From: Pedobacter nyackensis
GTDB lineage: Bacteria; Bacteroidota; Bacteroidia; Sphingobacteriales; Sphingobacteriaceae
Assembly: GCF_900176505.1 (NCBI RefSeq)
Contig: NZ_FWYB01000001.1
Coordinates: forward strand, 831,298-895,297
DNA: 64,000 bases
Reading direction: 5' to 3'
The translations under genes and the position numbers were made by a program. The first letter of the stretch is position 1. Every line of letters begins with the position of its first letter. Under the pieces are notes generated by a model. It saw only the letters and a program-made list of their open reading frames with translations. It was not told where the DNA came from and did no database searches. Below are positions 1-8,538 of the stretch, piece by piece.

Positions 1-467
1 AAATCAGCATACGCTTTTAATTCTGCTTCTTTATTTTCTTTAATACGTTTTAGTAAATTAACAGCGCTGCTATCGTTTTTATAGTAATCCCTTGCTTTAT
101 ACTGATAAAATTGATTATCCCGTTTTGAGAATAGGATGATGCCGTCCATATTGCGGTCTGTGTAGCTTAAAGCATCCTTTTTGCCATAATCAAACAAAAT
201 ATTGGTAATTCCAGGCTCAATAATGAAAAAGTATCCATTGATGCGCAACCAGGACGTTTTATTAACGGGAAATTTATAGGTAACTGTACTGTCGGCGCCT
301 AAACTCTGCTCATCAACCGCAACGGGAAACCATGCAGCATCAATCGGATGTTTGATGATCACCTTCTGATCACCAGCATTTAGAACTTTAATCTTTACCG
401 TTGCTTCCTCGGCCTTTAAAATAAAAGACATCAGACTAATGGTAAATAAAAGTAGTAGCTTTCTCAT
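1..467 (-). CDS. Exported protein, N-terminal part (TlpA/DUF4369-like), truncated by window edge
   Basis: The frame is open from an ATG at 467 down to the window edge, about 155 codons with no stop. It begins with a signal peptide (MRKLLLLFTISLMSF, cut near ILKAEEA), followed by a beta-rich segment with a 'FIIEPG' motif. That motif resembles the N-terminal domain of Bacteroidota TlpA-family thiol reductases. The thioredoxin half, if present, lies outside the window, so the family assignment is an inference from the N-terminus only. The next feature on the other strand begins less than 50 bases upstream. Confidence 0.6.
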   Translation of the reverse strand, partial: MRKLLLLFTISLMSFILKAEEATVKIKVLNAGDQKVIIKHPIDAAWFPVAVDEQSLGADSTVTYKFPVNKTSWLRINGYFFIIEPGITNILFDYGKKDALSYTDRNMDGIILFSKRDNQFYQYKARDYYKNDSSAVNLLKRIKENKEAELKAYAD

Positions 468-512
468 AGTGTAAGATAAAAAAATACCGGGAAATTATTT
501 GTCTTCAGGTGG

Positions 513-746
513 TTGCTTAGGAATCTGGATACTTATCGCGATGGTGCATTAAAGGTTGACGAACTTCTACCAGAAATTGAAAACCTAAATATTATCGATG
601 ATATGGCCGTGATCACATTGACAATGAAATTGAACGGAAAGTTTAATGACGTACCGTTTGAAGCCAACTATCGCTATATCAGGTTTTGGAAAAAATTCGG
701 TGATGGGATTAAATTAGTAGGCGGAAGCGGAATAGCTATTTTTTAA
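513..746 (+). pseudogene. C-terminal relic of an NTF2-like (DUF4440/SnoaL) protein
   Basis: This 77-codon frame ends in 'YRYIRFWKKFGDGIKLVGG', which fits the closing strands of NTF2-like DUF4440 proteins ('YTRVW.K..G.W.lv.g'). Those proteins are normally 120-150 aa, so the helical N-terminal half is missing. No in-frame start or upstream coding continuation is visible between here and the divergent gene at 467. I read it as a truncated remnant; a short independent gene is possible but less likely. Confidence 0.45.
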
Positions 747-780
747 ATCTGGCTTATAAAATTGTCCTGAACTACAAAAT

Positions 781-1677
781 TCATTTTTTAGGAGCTGTGG
801 ACACCCTAACTGTACAATTCATGCGATCTTTAAACTTATCCTTATCCGCTGGTGGAAGTTCGACTGTAATGGTCACTGTAAATCTTTCAACCCTTTTCAC
901 ATCATTTCCGCTTTGGCTACTGGGAGAACTTAAAGGGAATGCATTTTTTACATTACTGATCTCCGATACTTTACCCGAAAGACTAAGTTCAGGAAAATCG
1001 TCCACAACAATTTTAGCGGATTGGCCATTAAGCAAATGCCCAACCTGATTTGATTTAAAACTGGCAGTAACACAAAATTCACTGACCCCATTCACTTTTT
1101 TATTGTCAAGATATGCATCATCCGTAAGTTCAAAATTTCCATCTCTTGATGGAATGATCTGGCTGCTTAACAAAATCTCAGACCATTGTTTCAAAAAACT
1201 AGCCGGAAATTTCTTTGTTTTCATGGAAACAAGCACCATATGTCTACAAGTTTTGCCATCAATAATGTAAATAAGCGTAGAAACAGGTGTCTGCTCAGAT
1301 TTCAGCGTTCGGTTTTCCAAACTGATCAGTCTATAGGGATTAGGCTTGATTTTATTTTCCCCCAGAAGTGTATAAAGAATGCCTTTGTCCTTTAATAAAT
1401 CGTGGGACACATCAATACTGTCCAAAGGCTTAGTGTATTCGGTGATGTCATCATTTAATATCATCACCACTTTTTGCCAGCTATCCTTTCTATCGTCCTT
1501 AACATCCCACTTATAATGACGACGAGAAAAATCAGTCTGGACAGACAATTTCTCATCAAACTCCCAACCCTCAGCTTTCGGCCACCGGATTTCTATATCT
1601 TCCCGGTTAGATTGGGCTTTTGTCAGCCCAAACACCAACACCAGGACAATTAAAGTAGCAATGTTTTTCATTTGCAT
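781..1677 (-). CDS. Exported protein with an EmrA/HlyD-like beta-barrel segment
   Basis: This is a 298 aa protein. A signal peptide (residues 1-21, ending TKAQ) leads into about 180 residues I do not recognise. Residues about 203-275 then read like the post-hairpin beta-barrel of EmrA/HlyD-type membrane fusion proteins: 'ASFKSNQVGHLLNGQSA', 'VVDDFPELSLSGKVSEIS', 'NAFPLSS' and 'SGNDVKRVERFTVTI'. In EmrA the corresponding pieces are an 'ANFKETQL...GQ' strand, a 'G.V..i..gtgsaFSLLP' stretch and 'nW.KVVQRlPVrI'. The lipoyl domain and coiled-coil hairpin of an adaptor are absent, and no efflux pump gene is adjacent. The barrel similarity is by eye. The function is unknown. Confidence 0.6.
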   Translation of the reverse strand: MQMKNIATLIVLVLVFGLTKAQSNREDIEIRWPKAEGWEFDEKLSVQTDFSRRHYKWDVKDDRKDSWQKVVMILNDDITEYTKPLDSIDVSHDLLKDKGILYTLLGENKIKPNPYRLISLENRTLKSEQTPVSTLIYIIDGKTCRHMVLVSMKTKKFPASFLKQWSEILLSSQIIPSRDGNFELTDDAYLDNKKVNGVSEFCVTASFKSNQVGHLLNGQSAKIVVDDFPELSLSGKVSEISNVKNAFPLSSPSSQSGNDVKRVERFTVTITVELPPADKDKFKDRMNCTVRVSTAPKK

Positions 1678-1719
1678 TTTTCAGTAGTAGATATAGTAAA
1701 GTTAACTTAGAGATACAGT

Positions 1720-4098
1720 TTATTTAGTGTTGACCTCATAATAATGCAGTTTATTTATCCACTCTTTCCATAAATATTGAGCCTTTTGCTGCAAGTGTTC
1801 TGATGACATTTCAAATTCTGTTCGTGTATCAGAAGCATTCGAATTATAGGCTGTATAGAAACATACATAAAAAGCACTGCGTTCCACTATCTTTTTTGAT
1901 AAACCTAAAAATCCACTTTCTACATCTTTCCATTCTACAAGCTCGTACCTTATACCCAGGTCTTCAGATTTTAAATGGATGTAAAAAAACGAATCGTATA
2001 TTTCTTCAATCTCAGTTCTTTTTGTTCTAAGCTCAAAACCAATGTACAGGTCTTTCTCTACCCATGCAGACGACGAAGGCATTTTATTACTGGTTACTAA
2101 ATTTAAAATCTGCTTTAAATATTTAGTATTTTCTTCTTTTGCTTTTAAAGGATAATCAAAAAGTCGTTTAGGCTGAGTTTTATAAAGTGAAACAACGATT
2201 TCATCGAAGTTCTGTCCCGCATTTATAGCATTCAAATTACTTTTAGCATCGTTAACTACATCGCGTATATAGTCTAACTGAGTGTTTGCAAATTTCTCGG
2301 CAATTAGTTTAAAATACCTTTGAGCCTCATTTTTATCGTTTAACCCCATATGGGCATGAGCCATAAAATAATTATTAAAACTCTCTGCTTTTTCACTTTG
2401 CATTTTCTGGTAAACCGGATTGCTAAATAAGTTACTTACATAGCTTATACTTTGATTGTGCATGCCCTTAGCCATTAAAAAATTGAAAAATACAATAGCC
2501 GTATCCAGAACTATACTTACAATTGTTTTATGTTCATCTCCGTTTTCTTCAAATTTTTGTATAGTTTGTTCATAGATTTGTTTTGCCTCCTCATATTTTT
2601 CTAATTGTCGGTAAGCAGTTATCAGGTAAAACATTACCTGGTACCATTTTTCAGCTTCCAGTATGCTTTTGTAATCATCGAAATTAGAAAGTACTTCCAG
2701 GCAGAATTTCTCCAGATTCAGGGCACTTTCATTTCTCCAGGAAATTTCCATCCCATTATCTAAGTTTTCCCAAAAAGGAGAAACCTGATAACCCTGCCAA
2801 TGTATATCCGAGGCGAATTTACACTCGTCATTAAGATAGCTCTTATGCTGATACCAGGATACTTGCTTAATTACAATACCCAGATTATTGCAAAGCATTG
2901 CAAAAGTGTGTGGTTCATTGTTGATCGATAAGCCCTTACTACTGTTAAAGTAAGTATCAAATGCGTGGTAGCCGGCTAAACCATATTTTTTTGCCGTTTC
3001 ATAATACATTTGGGCCGAATAATGATCATTCTTCCCTTGTGCCTCATTGCCTTTTTCCAGATAGGAAGTTAGGATATGATAGCAAATTGCACCATCAGGA
3101 TAAATTGGAAAATCGATACTTCGTAAATCGACATTTAGGTATTCAGCAGTATCATAATATCTTTCAATTGCTAAATCTTTTATCTCCTCAACTATATTAT
3201 AATATTTGGTCAAATTATCGAAACCTTTTTTTGCATTCTTATCATTGAAGTAATAGTTGTTACTCAACATCCTCCAGGCTATGGCATTTTTTGGATTTTT
3301 TTCAGTTTCACTAATAATAATAGGTAGATATTTCGAAACTACCTCCTGACGGTTTTTGTACCCAAATTCTGTTGGCATATCAAAAGCTGTGGGATAAAAT
3401 AAATTGAACAAATTCCAATGCTTATTTAATTTCCCTTTATTAAATAACACTTCTATCTTTTCTGCATAGTCTTTACACTCAACAGGATCTGCTAACTCAA
3501 AATGCGCCGACAATAATTGCTCCGCCTCGTCAAATCTTTCTAATTCCAGTAAAAGCATCCCACCCTCATAATTTCTGGACATCATTTTTGGTGCATGGTT
3601 AAACGATTTCAGGTAATATTCAATGGCTTTGGTTTCTTCTCCTTTTTCTTGATGGAGATAAGCCAATCGGTAATAAGTCTCACCAAAAGCCTGATCTTGT
3701 AAAGGACGATTGTTTTGTATGCCAGCAACATCAATTAGTTTATCTTGCAAGGCTCCAATTGCAAGATCATTTAACGATAGTTTTTCCAGATATACATAAA
3801 TCAACCAATCATACGCCTGAAGTCTACCGGCTATATCACTACTCGTATTTAGTATAAGGCTACAATCATCTTGTATGCCTAATACATCGTTAAAAACAGG
3901 GCTATTCTTTATCCTTATACGCCATAATAAGGCATCAAAATGATGTGGTTCTTTGCTTAGTATGGTTTGAACTATCGTTAGAATCTTTTCACAGGTGTTT
4001 TTGTTTTCAATAGCTGATAACAAATCGTCTTCATTTGAAAAATCAAGTGTGTTGTATAATTCTATGATGTGGTTAAGTTCGTTTGAAAACTTTTTCAT
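1720..4098 (-). CDS. Large TPR-repeat protein of unknown function
   Basis: This is a 792 aa soluble protein without a signal peptide. Helical repeat stretches such as 'GETYYRLAYLHQEKGEETK', 'WYQVMFYLITAYRQLEKYE' and 'AESFNNYFMAHAHMGLNDK' have the spacing of tetratricopeptide repeats, which usually scaffold protein-protein contacts. The C-terminal 130 residues look like a separate alpha/beta domain that I cannot name. It lies 47 bases downstream of the WG-repeat gene on the same strand, so the two are likely co-transcribed. No catalytic motif is visible. Confidence 0.65.
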   Translation of the reverse strand: MKKFSNELNHIIELYNTLDFSNEDDLLSAIENKNTCEKILTIVQTILSKEPHHFDALLWRIRIKNSPVFNDVLGIQDDCSLILNTSSDIAGRLQAYDWLIYVYLEKLSLNDLAIGALQDKLIDVAGIQNNRPLQDQAFGETYYRLAYLHQEKGEETKAIEYYLKSFNHAPKMMSRNYEGGMLLLELERFDEAEQLLSAHFELADPVECKDYAEKIEVLFNKGKLNKHWNLFNLFYPTAFDMPTEFGYKNRQEVVSKYLPIIISETEKNPKNAIAWRMLSNNYYFNDKNAKKGFDNLTKYYNIVEEIKDLAIERYYDTAEYLNVDLRSIDFPIYPDGAICYHILTSYLEKGNEAQGKNDHYSAQMYYETAKKYGLAGYHAFDTYFNSSKGLSINNEPHTFAMLCNNLGIVIKQVSWYQHKSYLNDECKFASDIHWQGYQVSPFWENLDNGMEISWRNESALNLEKFCLEVLSNFDDYKSILEAEKWYQVMFYLITAYRQLEKYEEAKQIYEQTIQKFEENGDEHKTIVSIVLDTAIVFFNFLMAKGMHNQSISYVSNLFSNPVYQKMQSEKAESFNNYFMAHAHMGLNDKNEAQRYFKLIAEKFANTQLDYIRDVVNDAKSNLNAINAGQNFDEIVVSLYKTQPKRLFDYPLKAKEENTKYLKQILNLVTSNKMPSSSAWVEKDLYIGFELRTKRTEIEEIYDSFFYIHLKSEDLGIRYELVEWKDVESGFLGLSKKIVERSAFYVCFYTAYNSNASDTRTEFEMSSEHLQQKAQYLWKEWINKLHYYEVNTK

Positions 4099-4145
4099 TG
4101 ATGTGCATTTATAGGTATAGGAAGTACAAAAATATTTTAAGTGTT

Positions 4146-5897
4146 TTAGCTCTTGAGATATGCTTTTAACCGGATCATTATTTCTGCATCAAAATAATAA
4201 TCACTGTATTTGTCCTGGACATCCTCGCTGACCATTTCTTTATCCGCCGGATAAATCTCATTCTTGTCTACAACAAATACCTGCGGTCCTTTAAATGCAT
4301 AGGCAAAGCCATACACTGCCATTTTTCTCGTTACGGCATCAAATTCATAATCTGAAAACCAGTTGTCAGATATGTTGGAAATTCCCCATTTCCCTGTCTT
4401 CTGCATAGCGAAGCAGTCCTCATGCAACCAAATAATATCCTCATAATCATCAAGCGGAATAAGCCAGTTTGGATGCGCGGCGTTACCATCAAAAATGCCT
4501 TTCTGATCTCCTTTTTGGGCTAAAATAAAATCAGTTGTTTTCTGATTTCTATAAGCCAGCAGATCTGTAAGCGCATCATACTCATAGGGTAAAATAACTC
4601 TTTGTTGTTGCAAGCCTAATGCACCATATTTTTTTTCTTTTCTTAAAATGAGTGCATTTGGAAAATTCGTTTGCCTGACGATCTTTTCGAAACCTTTTTC
4701 AAGCATTGCACCATCCCTGCCAAACAACATTAACTGATTTGAGTCCTTATGTGGGTTAACCAGGAGATAGCCATCCCCGAGGTCTTCTATGGCAGAGACC
4801 GGGAACTCCCCTATATATTTGAAATGCCTGTTAAAGATGATCCGCTTTCCTTTTCCGGCTATAACTGAATAATAATAACCATTACCCTCCTCAAAGCACT
4901 GTTCAAAGTCAAATTTCAGGATCGTTTCACCTTCACTATCTATCACTCCCCATTTATCATCTTTCCGTGCTGTAAAATTGCCTTCATCATCCAACGATAT
5001 TACCTCATCAAATTCAAAGGGGGCAGTGACGGCATTCTGAACATTTATAAGCCCATATTTCCCGCCCCGCTTAACAACCGCTCTTCCCCCTTCGAAATCA
5101 AAGGCATCCTGGTACACAGGACTAATATGAACTTTTCCTGACTTATGGATGAATCCATATTTTTCACCTTTAAGTATAACAGCTAGATCTTCCCCTGCAA
5201 AACCATAAAACTCATCATAAATAGGTTCAACCAGCACTTTCCCTTCAGCATTTTTTAAACCCCAAAACCCGCCCTGTTCAAAATGTTCCACTTCTTCAGT
5301 AGCCTGATCATAGGCATCCACTTCCAACTCGAAGATGTGTTTTAAACCATAATCATAATCAGGATAGTTCAACAAGGACTTAAAATCACTAAAGCCAAGA
5401 ACAGACTCCCTATGAAATAAAGAAATATCCAATAGTGAAACATCATCGTTTTCAATAGCCCTGTTTATAACGACATTATTAATGGCAATGCTTTTTAAAA
5501 GCTCATTAGCTTGCTGCTGGTGCCCCTGATCCGACATATTGAACACATCCCAGGCATCAACATGAAAATACGGCTGTTTCAGTTTATCTAAAAATTCAAA
5601 CAGGGATTGTTTCGCTAATTGATACTTTTCGATATCATCAATCATTTCATCTTGATGCCGCTCTAAAAATTCGTAAAAGAGTTTGAGATTATTTATCCCT
5701 TCCCGGGCATTATAATAAAGTCCGTAGTTTTCAGGATCTGTATGCGTGTTGTAAATATTACCGGACACAAATCCATTAGCAATTAATAAAGGCTGCAGTA
5801 ATAATGGGACATCATAGCCCCATTCTGTTAACATACAATTGGATTGCCTGACTTCTTCAGGCACACTGACATTATAAATATAGACTCGGTGTGACAT
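4146..5897 (-). CDS. WG-repeat protein
   Basis: This is a 583 aa protein. The N-terminal 190 residues ('VPLLLQPLLIANGFVSGNI...') form an alpha-helical domain I do not recognise. From about residue 205 it carries WG (KWGLI/kYGFI) repeats: 'GFWGLKNAEGKVLVEPIYD', 'KYGFIHKSGKVHISPVYQD', 'KYGLINVQNAVTAPFEFDE', 'KWGVIDSEGETILKFDFEQ', with later degenerate units ('KYGALGLQQQR', 'KWGISNISDNW'). WG repeats form beta-rich solenoids or propellers and are common in Bacteroidota; their ligands are mostly unknown. There is no signal peptide. It is probably the first gene of a two-gene unit with the downstream TPR gene. Confidence 0.75.
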   Translation of the reverse strand: MSHRVYIYNVSVPEEVRQSNCMLTEWGYDVPLLLQPLLIANGFVSGNIYNTHTDPENYGLYYNAREGINNLKLFYEFLERHQDEMIDDIEKYQLAKQSLFEFLDKLKQPYFHVDAWDVFNMSDQGHQQQANELLKSIAINNVVINRAIENDDVSLLDISLFHRESVLGFSDFKSLLNYPDYDYGLKHIFELEVDAYDQATEEVEHFEQGGFWGLKNAEGKVLVEPIYDEFYGFAGEDLAVILKGEKYGFIHKSGKVHISPVYQDAFDFEGGRAVVKRGGKYGLINVQNAVTAPFEFDEVISLDDEGNFTARKDDKWGVIDSEGETILKFDFEQCFEEGNGYYYSVIAGKGKRIIFNRHFKYIGEFPVSAIEDLGDGYLLVNPHKDSNQLMLFGRDGAMLEKGFEKIVRQTNFPNALILRKEKKYGALGLQQQRVILPYEYDALTDLLAYRNQKTTDFILAQKGDQKGIFDGNAAHPNWLIPLDDYEDIIWLHEDCFAMQKTGKWGISNISDNWFSDYEFDAVTRKMAVYGFAYAFKGPQVFVVDKNEIYPADKEMVSEDVQDKYSDYYFDAEIMIRLKAYLKS

Positions 5898-6005
5898 TTT
5901 CAGATTTTCTTTTGGATAGTCATTAAAAATTGTGCCATTTAGGCTCCATGGTTTCCACCAGAAGCCGAATATTATCCCAAATCAAGTCACAACAAAGCAT
6001 ACAGA

Positions 6006-6146
6006 CTACCTTATGTTTCGATATCGTTTAAAAATAGCCCAAATAAGAAGAAGCACTAGGCCCAATGATATAGCCAACAAATAACATTTCCAAAAATACA
6101 GGGGTGTAAACAGGTACTTAGTAATGAACAAATTTTTAACTTTCAT
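6006..6146 (-). CDS. Possible 46 aa single-pass membrane protein
   Basis: A 46-codon frame opens with ATG at 6146 (MKVKNLFITKYLFTPLY) and contains one strongly hydrophobic span (CYLLAISLGLVLLLIWAIF) followed by basic residues (KRYRNIR). That is the layout of a small tail- or single-anchored membrane protein. It lies upstream of the WG-repeat gene on the same strand. Between them (about 5923-6027) is a short open stretch ending 'LLVETMEPKWHNF' that looks like the tail of another lost gene. There is no family match, so either could be chance. Confidence 0.35.
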   Translation of the reverse strand: MKVKNLFITKYLFTPLYFWKCYLLAISLGLVLLLIWAIFKRYRNIR

Positions 6147-6287
6147 TATTGTAGAATAATAAGCGTAAATCGAAGAATGGCTGGAAACTTAAGGTTTTAG
6201 CAAATAATAAAACCATTTTGTAGTTTTGATCATCATGGTTTTCAACATAAGAACAATAGATTTCCCAGGCTTACTGAAAAAGATTGA

Positions 6288-6485
6288 AACAATAAGATCC
6301 TTTTTAAAGGCCTTTCTTTATCAGAAATTGAACAGATGATCGGCTTACCAAAAAACTTTGGGAGTTTTGATTATGGTATTGAGGCCGGTAATTGGAAATT
6401 AAGCGATTGCTTGGTCGAGATATGGTTTAAAAATCAGATTTGCACTGAGGTTGTAATGGCAAAATCAAGTAAATTAAGTGAATAG
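6288..6485 (+). pseudogene. Gene relic without a start codon
   Basis: An open stretch of 65 codons includes 'GLSLSEIEQMIGLPKNFG' and 'AGNWKLSDCLVEIWFKN', which read like real protein, but it has no usable start. A second frame (ATG at 6235 to TGA at 6339) overlaps its beginning. One frameshift near 6290-6300 would join the two into a single about 85 aa protein. I do not recognise the family. The rest of the 640-base gap between 5897 and 6540 holds nothing else I can support apart from the minus-strand small ORF. Confidence 0.35.
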
Positions 6486-6539
6486 TAAGTATTCGAACTA
6501 GATCCTATCGACTTTTTTTAATCTATACATCTACAATAT

Positions 6540-7313
6540 ATGGGAATATTTGACCTCTTCCGAAAAAAACAGCAAGCTGAACCCGTTTCTCCTGCCCAGA
6601 CAAAGCAGCCTTATCTGGGGAATCTGGAAAAAACACAGTTAATTTTTGAACTGATTAAAGTCCCCCATGAGCAACGGGATGTGCAGTGGCAGCAAAGCTT
6701 CCTGAATAATATAGTACAGGCCAGTTTTCGATGTGGTGATCCCCAGGTGATTACCGGTCCGGATGGTTTTCCGTACGTCCAATTGCTTATGCCCAGGCCG
6801 AACGAGAGTTTTCAGTGTTACGTAATTGAACGGATGAAAGATGATTTCCTGCTGGAATCCGGTTATGGGGTCGTTATCAATCCTGATGCAGGGCAACCTG
6901 ACTGGGTATTGTCTTATGGCGATATTCTGAACCTGCATTTGAATGGTTCATTTTATACGACAGGACCAACACTCTTTTCAACGGCAAGGGAAGATGAGAC
7001 GATCCTTAAGGATGAGAAAGCTTTAGTTGGTCAGCCTTCCGAATTGATCTTACCTGCAATGACCAGGACTATATTACGTGAATTCCTGATCACTAATGGA
7101 ATTAAGTCACCAAAAGTACTACTGATGTCAAGAAGTTCGACTGATTCCGGCGAAATTTCTCAGGATCTGGTTTTTAATTTAACCCCGGCTGATTTCGAAA
7201 ATGAGGATATCTTCAGAAGTGTTATGCAGCACTTAGGTTGGTTTTTGCCCCGGCATTATTCCTATGTGGGATTGGGCGAGAATGGGCCAAACGATGGATT
7301 TATACCGCTTTAA
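6540..7313 (+). CDS. Conserved hypothetical protein, 257 aa
   Basis: This is a soluble alpha/beta protein that starts MGIFDLFRKK, the typical short basic leader of Bacteroidota cytosolic proteins. No signal peptide or membrane span is present. Motifs such as 'GPDGFPYVQLLMPRP' in the first half and 'HLGWFLPRHYSYVGLG' near the end give no family I can name with confidence. It stands alone between relics on both sides, on the opposite strand to the TPR and WG genes. Function unknown. Confidence 0.6.
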   Translation: MGIFDLFRKKQQAEPVSPAQTKQPYLGNLEKTQLIFELIKVPHEQRDVQWQQSFLNNIVQASFRCGDPQVITGPDGFPYVQLLMPRPNESFQCYVIERMKDDFLLESGYGVVINPDAGQPDWVLSYGDILNLHLNGSFYTTGPTLFSTAREDETILKDEKALVGQPSELILPAMTRTILREFLITNGIKSPKVLLMSRSSTDSGEISQDLVFNLTPADFENEDIFRSVMQHLGWFLPRHYSYVGLGENGPNDGFIPL

Positions 7314-7410
7314 TGTCCTTATCCTACTTAGTTGCTTCGTATTGAAAGAATCTGCATGAATCACACATTTTATGAAAGAATTACATCCATGAATGTCAGT
7401 GAAATTCGGC

Positions 7411-7646
7411 TTAATTTCCATACTTTTCAATAGCTCTTGCTATTCTTGAATTGACAAAGTGTAGTTCAATTAATGTCAATAAAGGATACCCAATACAAAT
7501 AATAAATGTTACTGCGATTTCTTTGCTGCCAGGATTTGTAGTGATTAAAGCTGTAATACCTCCAGTCGAATTGATAATATGTCATACCAAGAATACAAGG
7601 ATGTAATAAGTGTACCTGATCAGTGAAATAGCTGGTCGTTTCTACC
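7411..7646 (-). pseudogene. Membrane-protein fragment interrupted by an in-frame TGA
   Basis: Reading minus strand, a hydrophobic frame runs 'ISLIRYTYYILVFLV', then TGA, then 'HIINSTGGITALITTNPG' and 'AVTFIICIGYPLLTLIEL', ending 'AIEKYGN' with TAA at 7411-7413. Both parts are in one frame, so a single change (TGG to TGA would do it) explains the break. The N-terminal part is also missing. It fills the gap between the genes at 6540 and 7650. The family is not recognised. Confidence 0.4.
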
Positions 7647-7649
7647 CGC

Positions 7650-8219
7650 TCATCTTGCTAAGTTAATAGCTTTGCCATTAAAGTCTACTTTATATTTTAC
7701 GTTGCAAAAGTCTGTCAGAGCTATGTGATCTGTATTTAATTTAAATGCTTCATCGCCACCAAATGATACGAAAATATCAGAACCACCAAATTGCCATTTT
7801 ATAAGCCCGTCTTTGCTGATACGGGTGACCAAAATCTCTCCGTGAATTATAAAATCATCTTGAAGTTTGTGAATTTGAAAACACGTAGCCTGATCAGCTT
7901 GAATGCTCCATATTAAGTCAAGGCTAGGGAGCTTTAAGTAGAAAACTGTATCAGCGCAACAGATTAATAATTGATCATTATCTATCAGAGATGAGTTTGA
8001 TGAAATACCTGTACTTCCTCCAGTGCTAAGGACAATACAGTCGTTTATTTCTTCTTCATCACAATATATTTTTACACCGTGTTTTGATGATGGCTGATAA
8101 TGTTCTTCGCAATTGGAATAAATCTTTGAATAATTGAATTTATTGTCTGATGATCCATATTCATAAGTTGAATCGTCGAATATTTGAATAACTAGATTTT
8201 GATAAGAGTGTGTGTTCAT
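7650..8219 (-). CDS. Hypothetical protein with beta-sheet-rich fold
   Basis: This is a 189 aa soluble protein with no signal peptide, rich in alternating hydrophobic residues: 'NDQLLICCADTVFYLKLPSLD', 'FIIHGEILVTRISKDGLIKW'. The pattern of a strand pair closed by 'SKDGLIKWQFGG' recalls PQQ-like or beta-propeller blades, but there are too few blades for a full propeller. The start MNTHSYQN is the only sensible one. It precedes the membrane fragment at 7411-7646 and follows a small membrane protein on the same strand. Function unknown. Confidence 0.55.
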   Translation of the reverse strand: MNTHSYQNLVIQIFDDSTYEYGSSDNKFNYSKIYSNCEEHYQPSSKHGVKIYCDEEEINDCIVLSTGGSTGISSNSSLIDNDQLLICCADTVFYLKLPSLDLIWSIQADQATCFQIHKLQDDFIIHGEILVTRISKDGLIKWQFGGSDIFVSFGGDEAFKLNTDHIALTDFCNVKYKVDFNGKAINLAR

Positions 8220-8306
8220 TAAAATAGATGTGGTTTGTGATATGCATAAATTCTTACCAGTGCTAGAACCAATATGACCACCAAAAGCTAGAATGCAGCA
8301 CAGATG

Positions 8307-8522
8307 TTATTTAATTAGTTGCTTAATTAGGTTAACCAAGGCAATAGGAATTCCACCTACTAATTCAAGAAATAAGCCAAAAACAGGTAAAAGTAAATAT
8401 GCCCAAAAGGGGTACTTAAATCTCGTTGTTGTACCGCTAATAAAATTTTGAATCGCAGGTAAAACTTTGTCTTTGTAATGCCAAAGAATCAAAAAAATCA
8501 ACAGTAAATAAAATGGAATCAT
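8307..8522 (-). CDS. Small two-span membrane protein, 71 aa
   Basis: Two hydrophobic segments (MIPFYLLLIFLILW and WAYLLLPVFGLFLELVGGIP) are separated by a polar stretch of about 30 residues. This is the layout of a small inner-membrane protein. It ends 16 bases after the stop codon of the Bro-N gene upstream on the same strand, so co-transcription is likely. I see no family motif. Confidence 0.5.
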   Translation of the reverse strand: MIPFYLLLIFLILWHYKDKVLPAIQNFISGTTTRFKYPFWAYLLLPVFGLFLELVGGIPIALVNLIKQLIK

Positions 8523-8538
8523 TAGATTTACAAAAGAA

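Noticed and set aside
5200..5400. Repeated WG units as possible DNA repeats
   Set aside because: The similarity is at protein level only and belongs to a known repeat fold.
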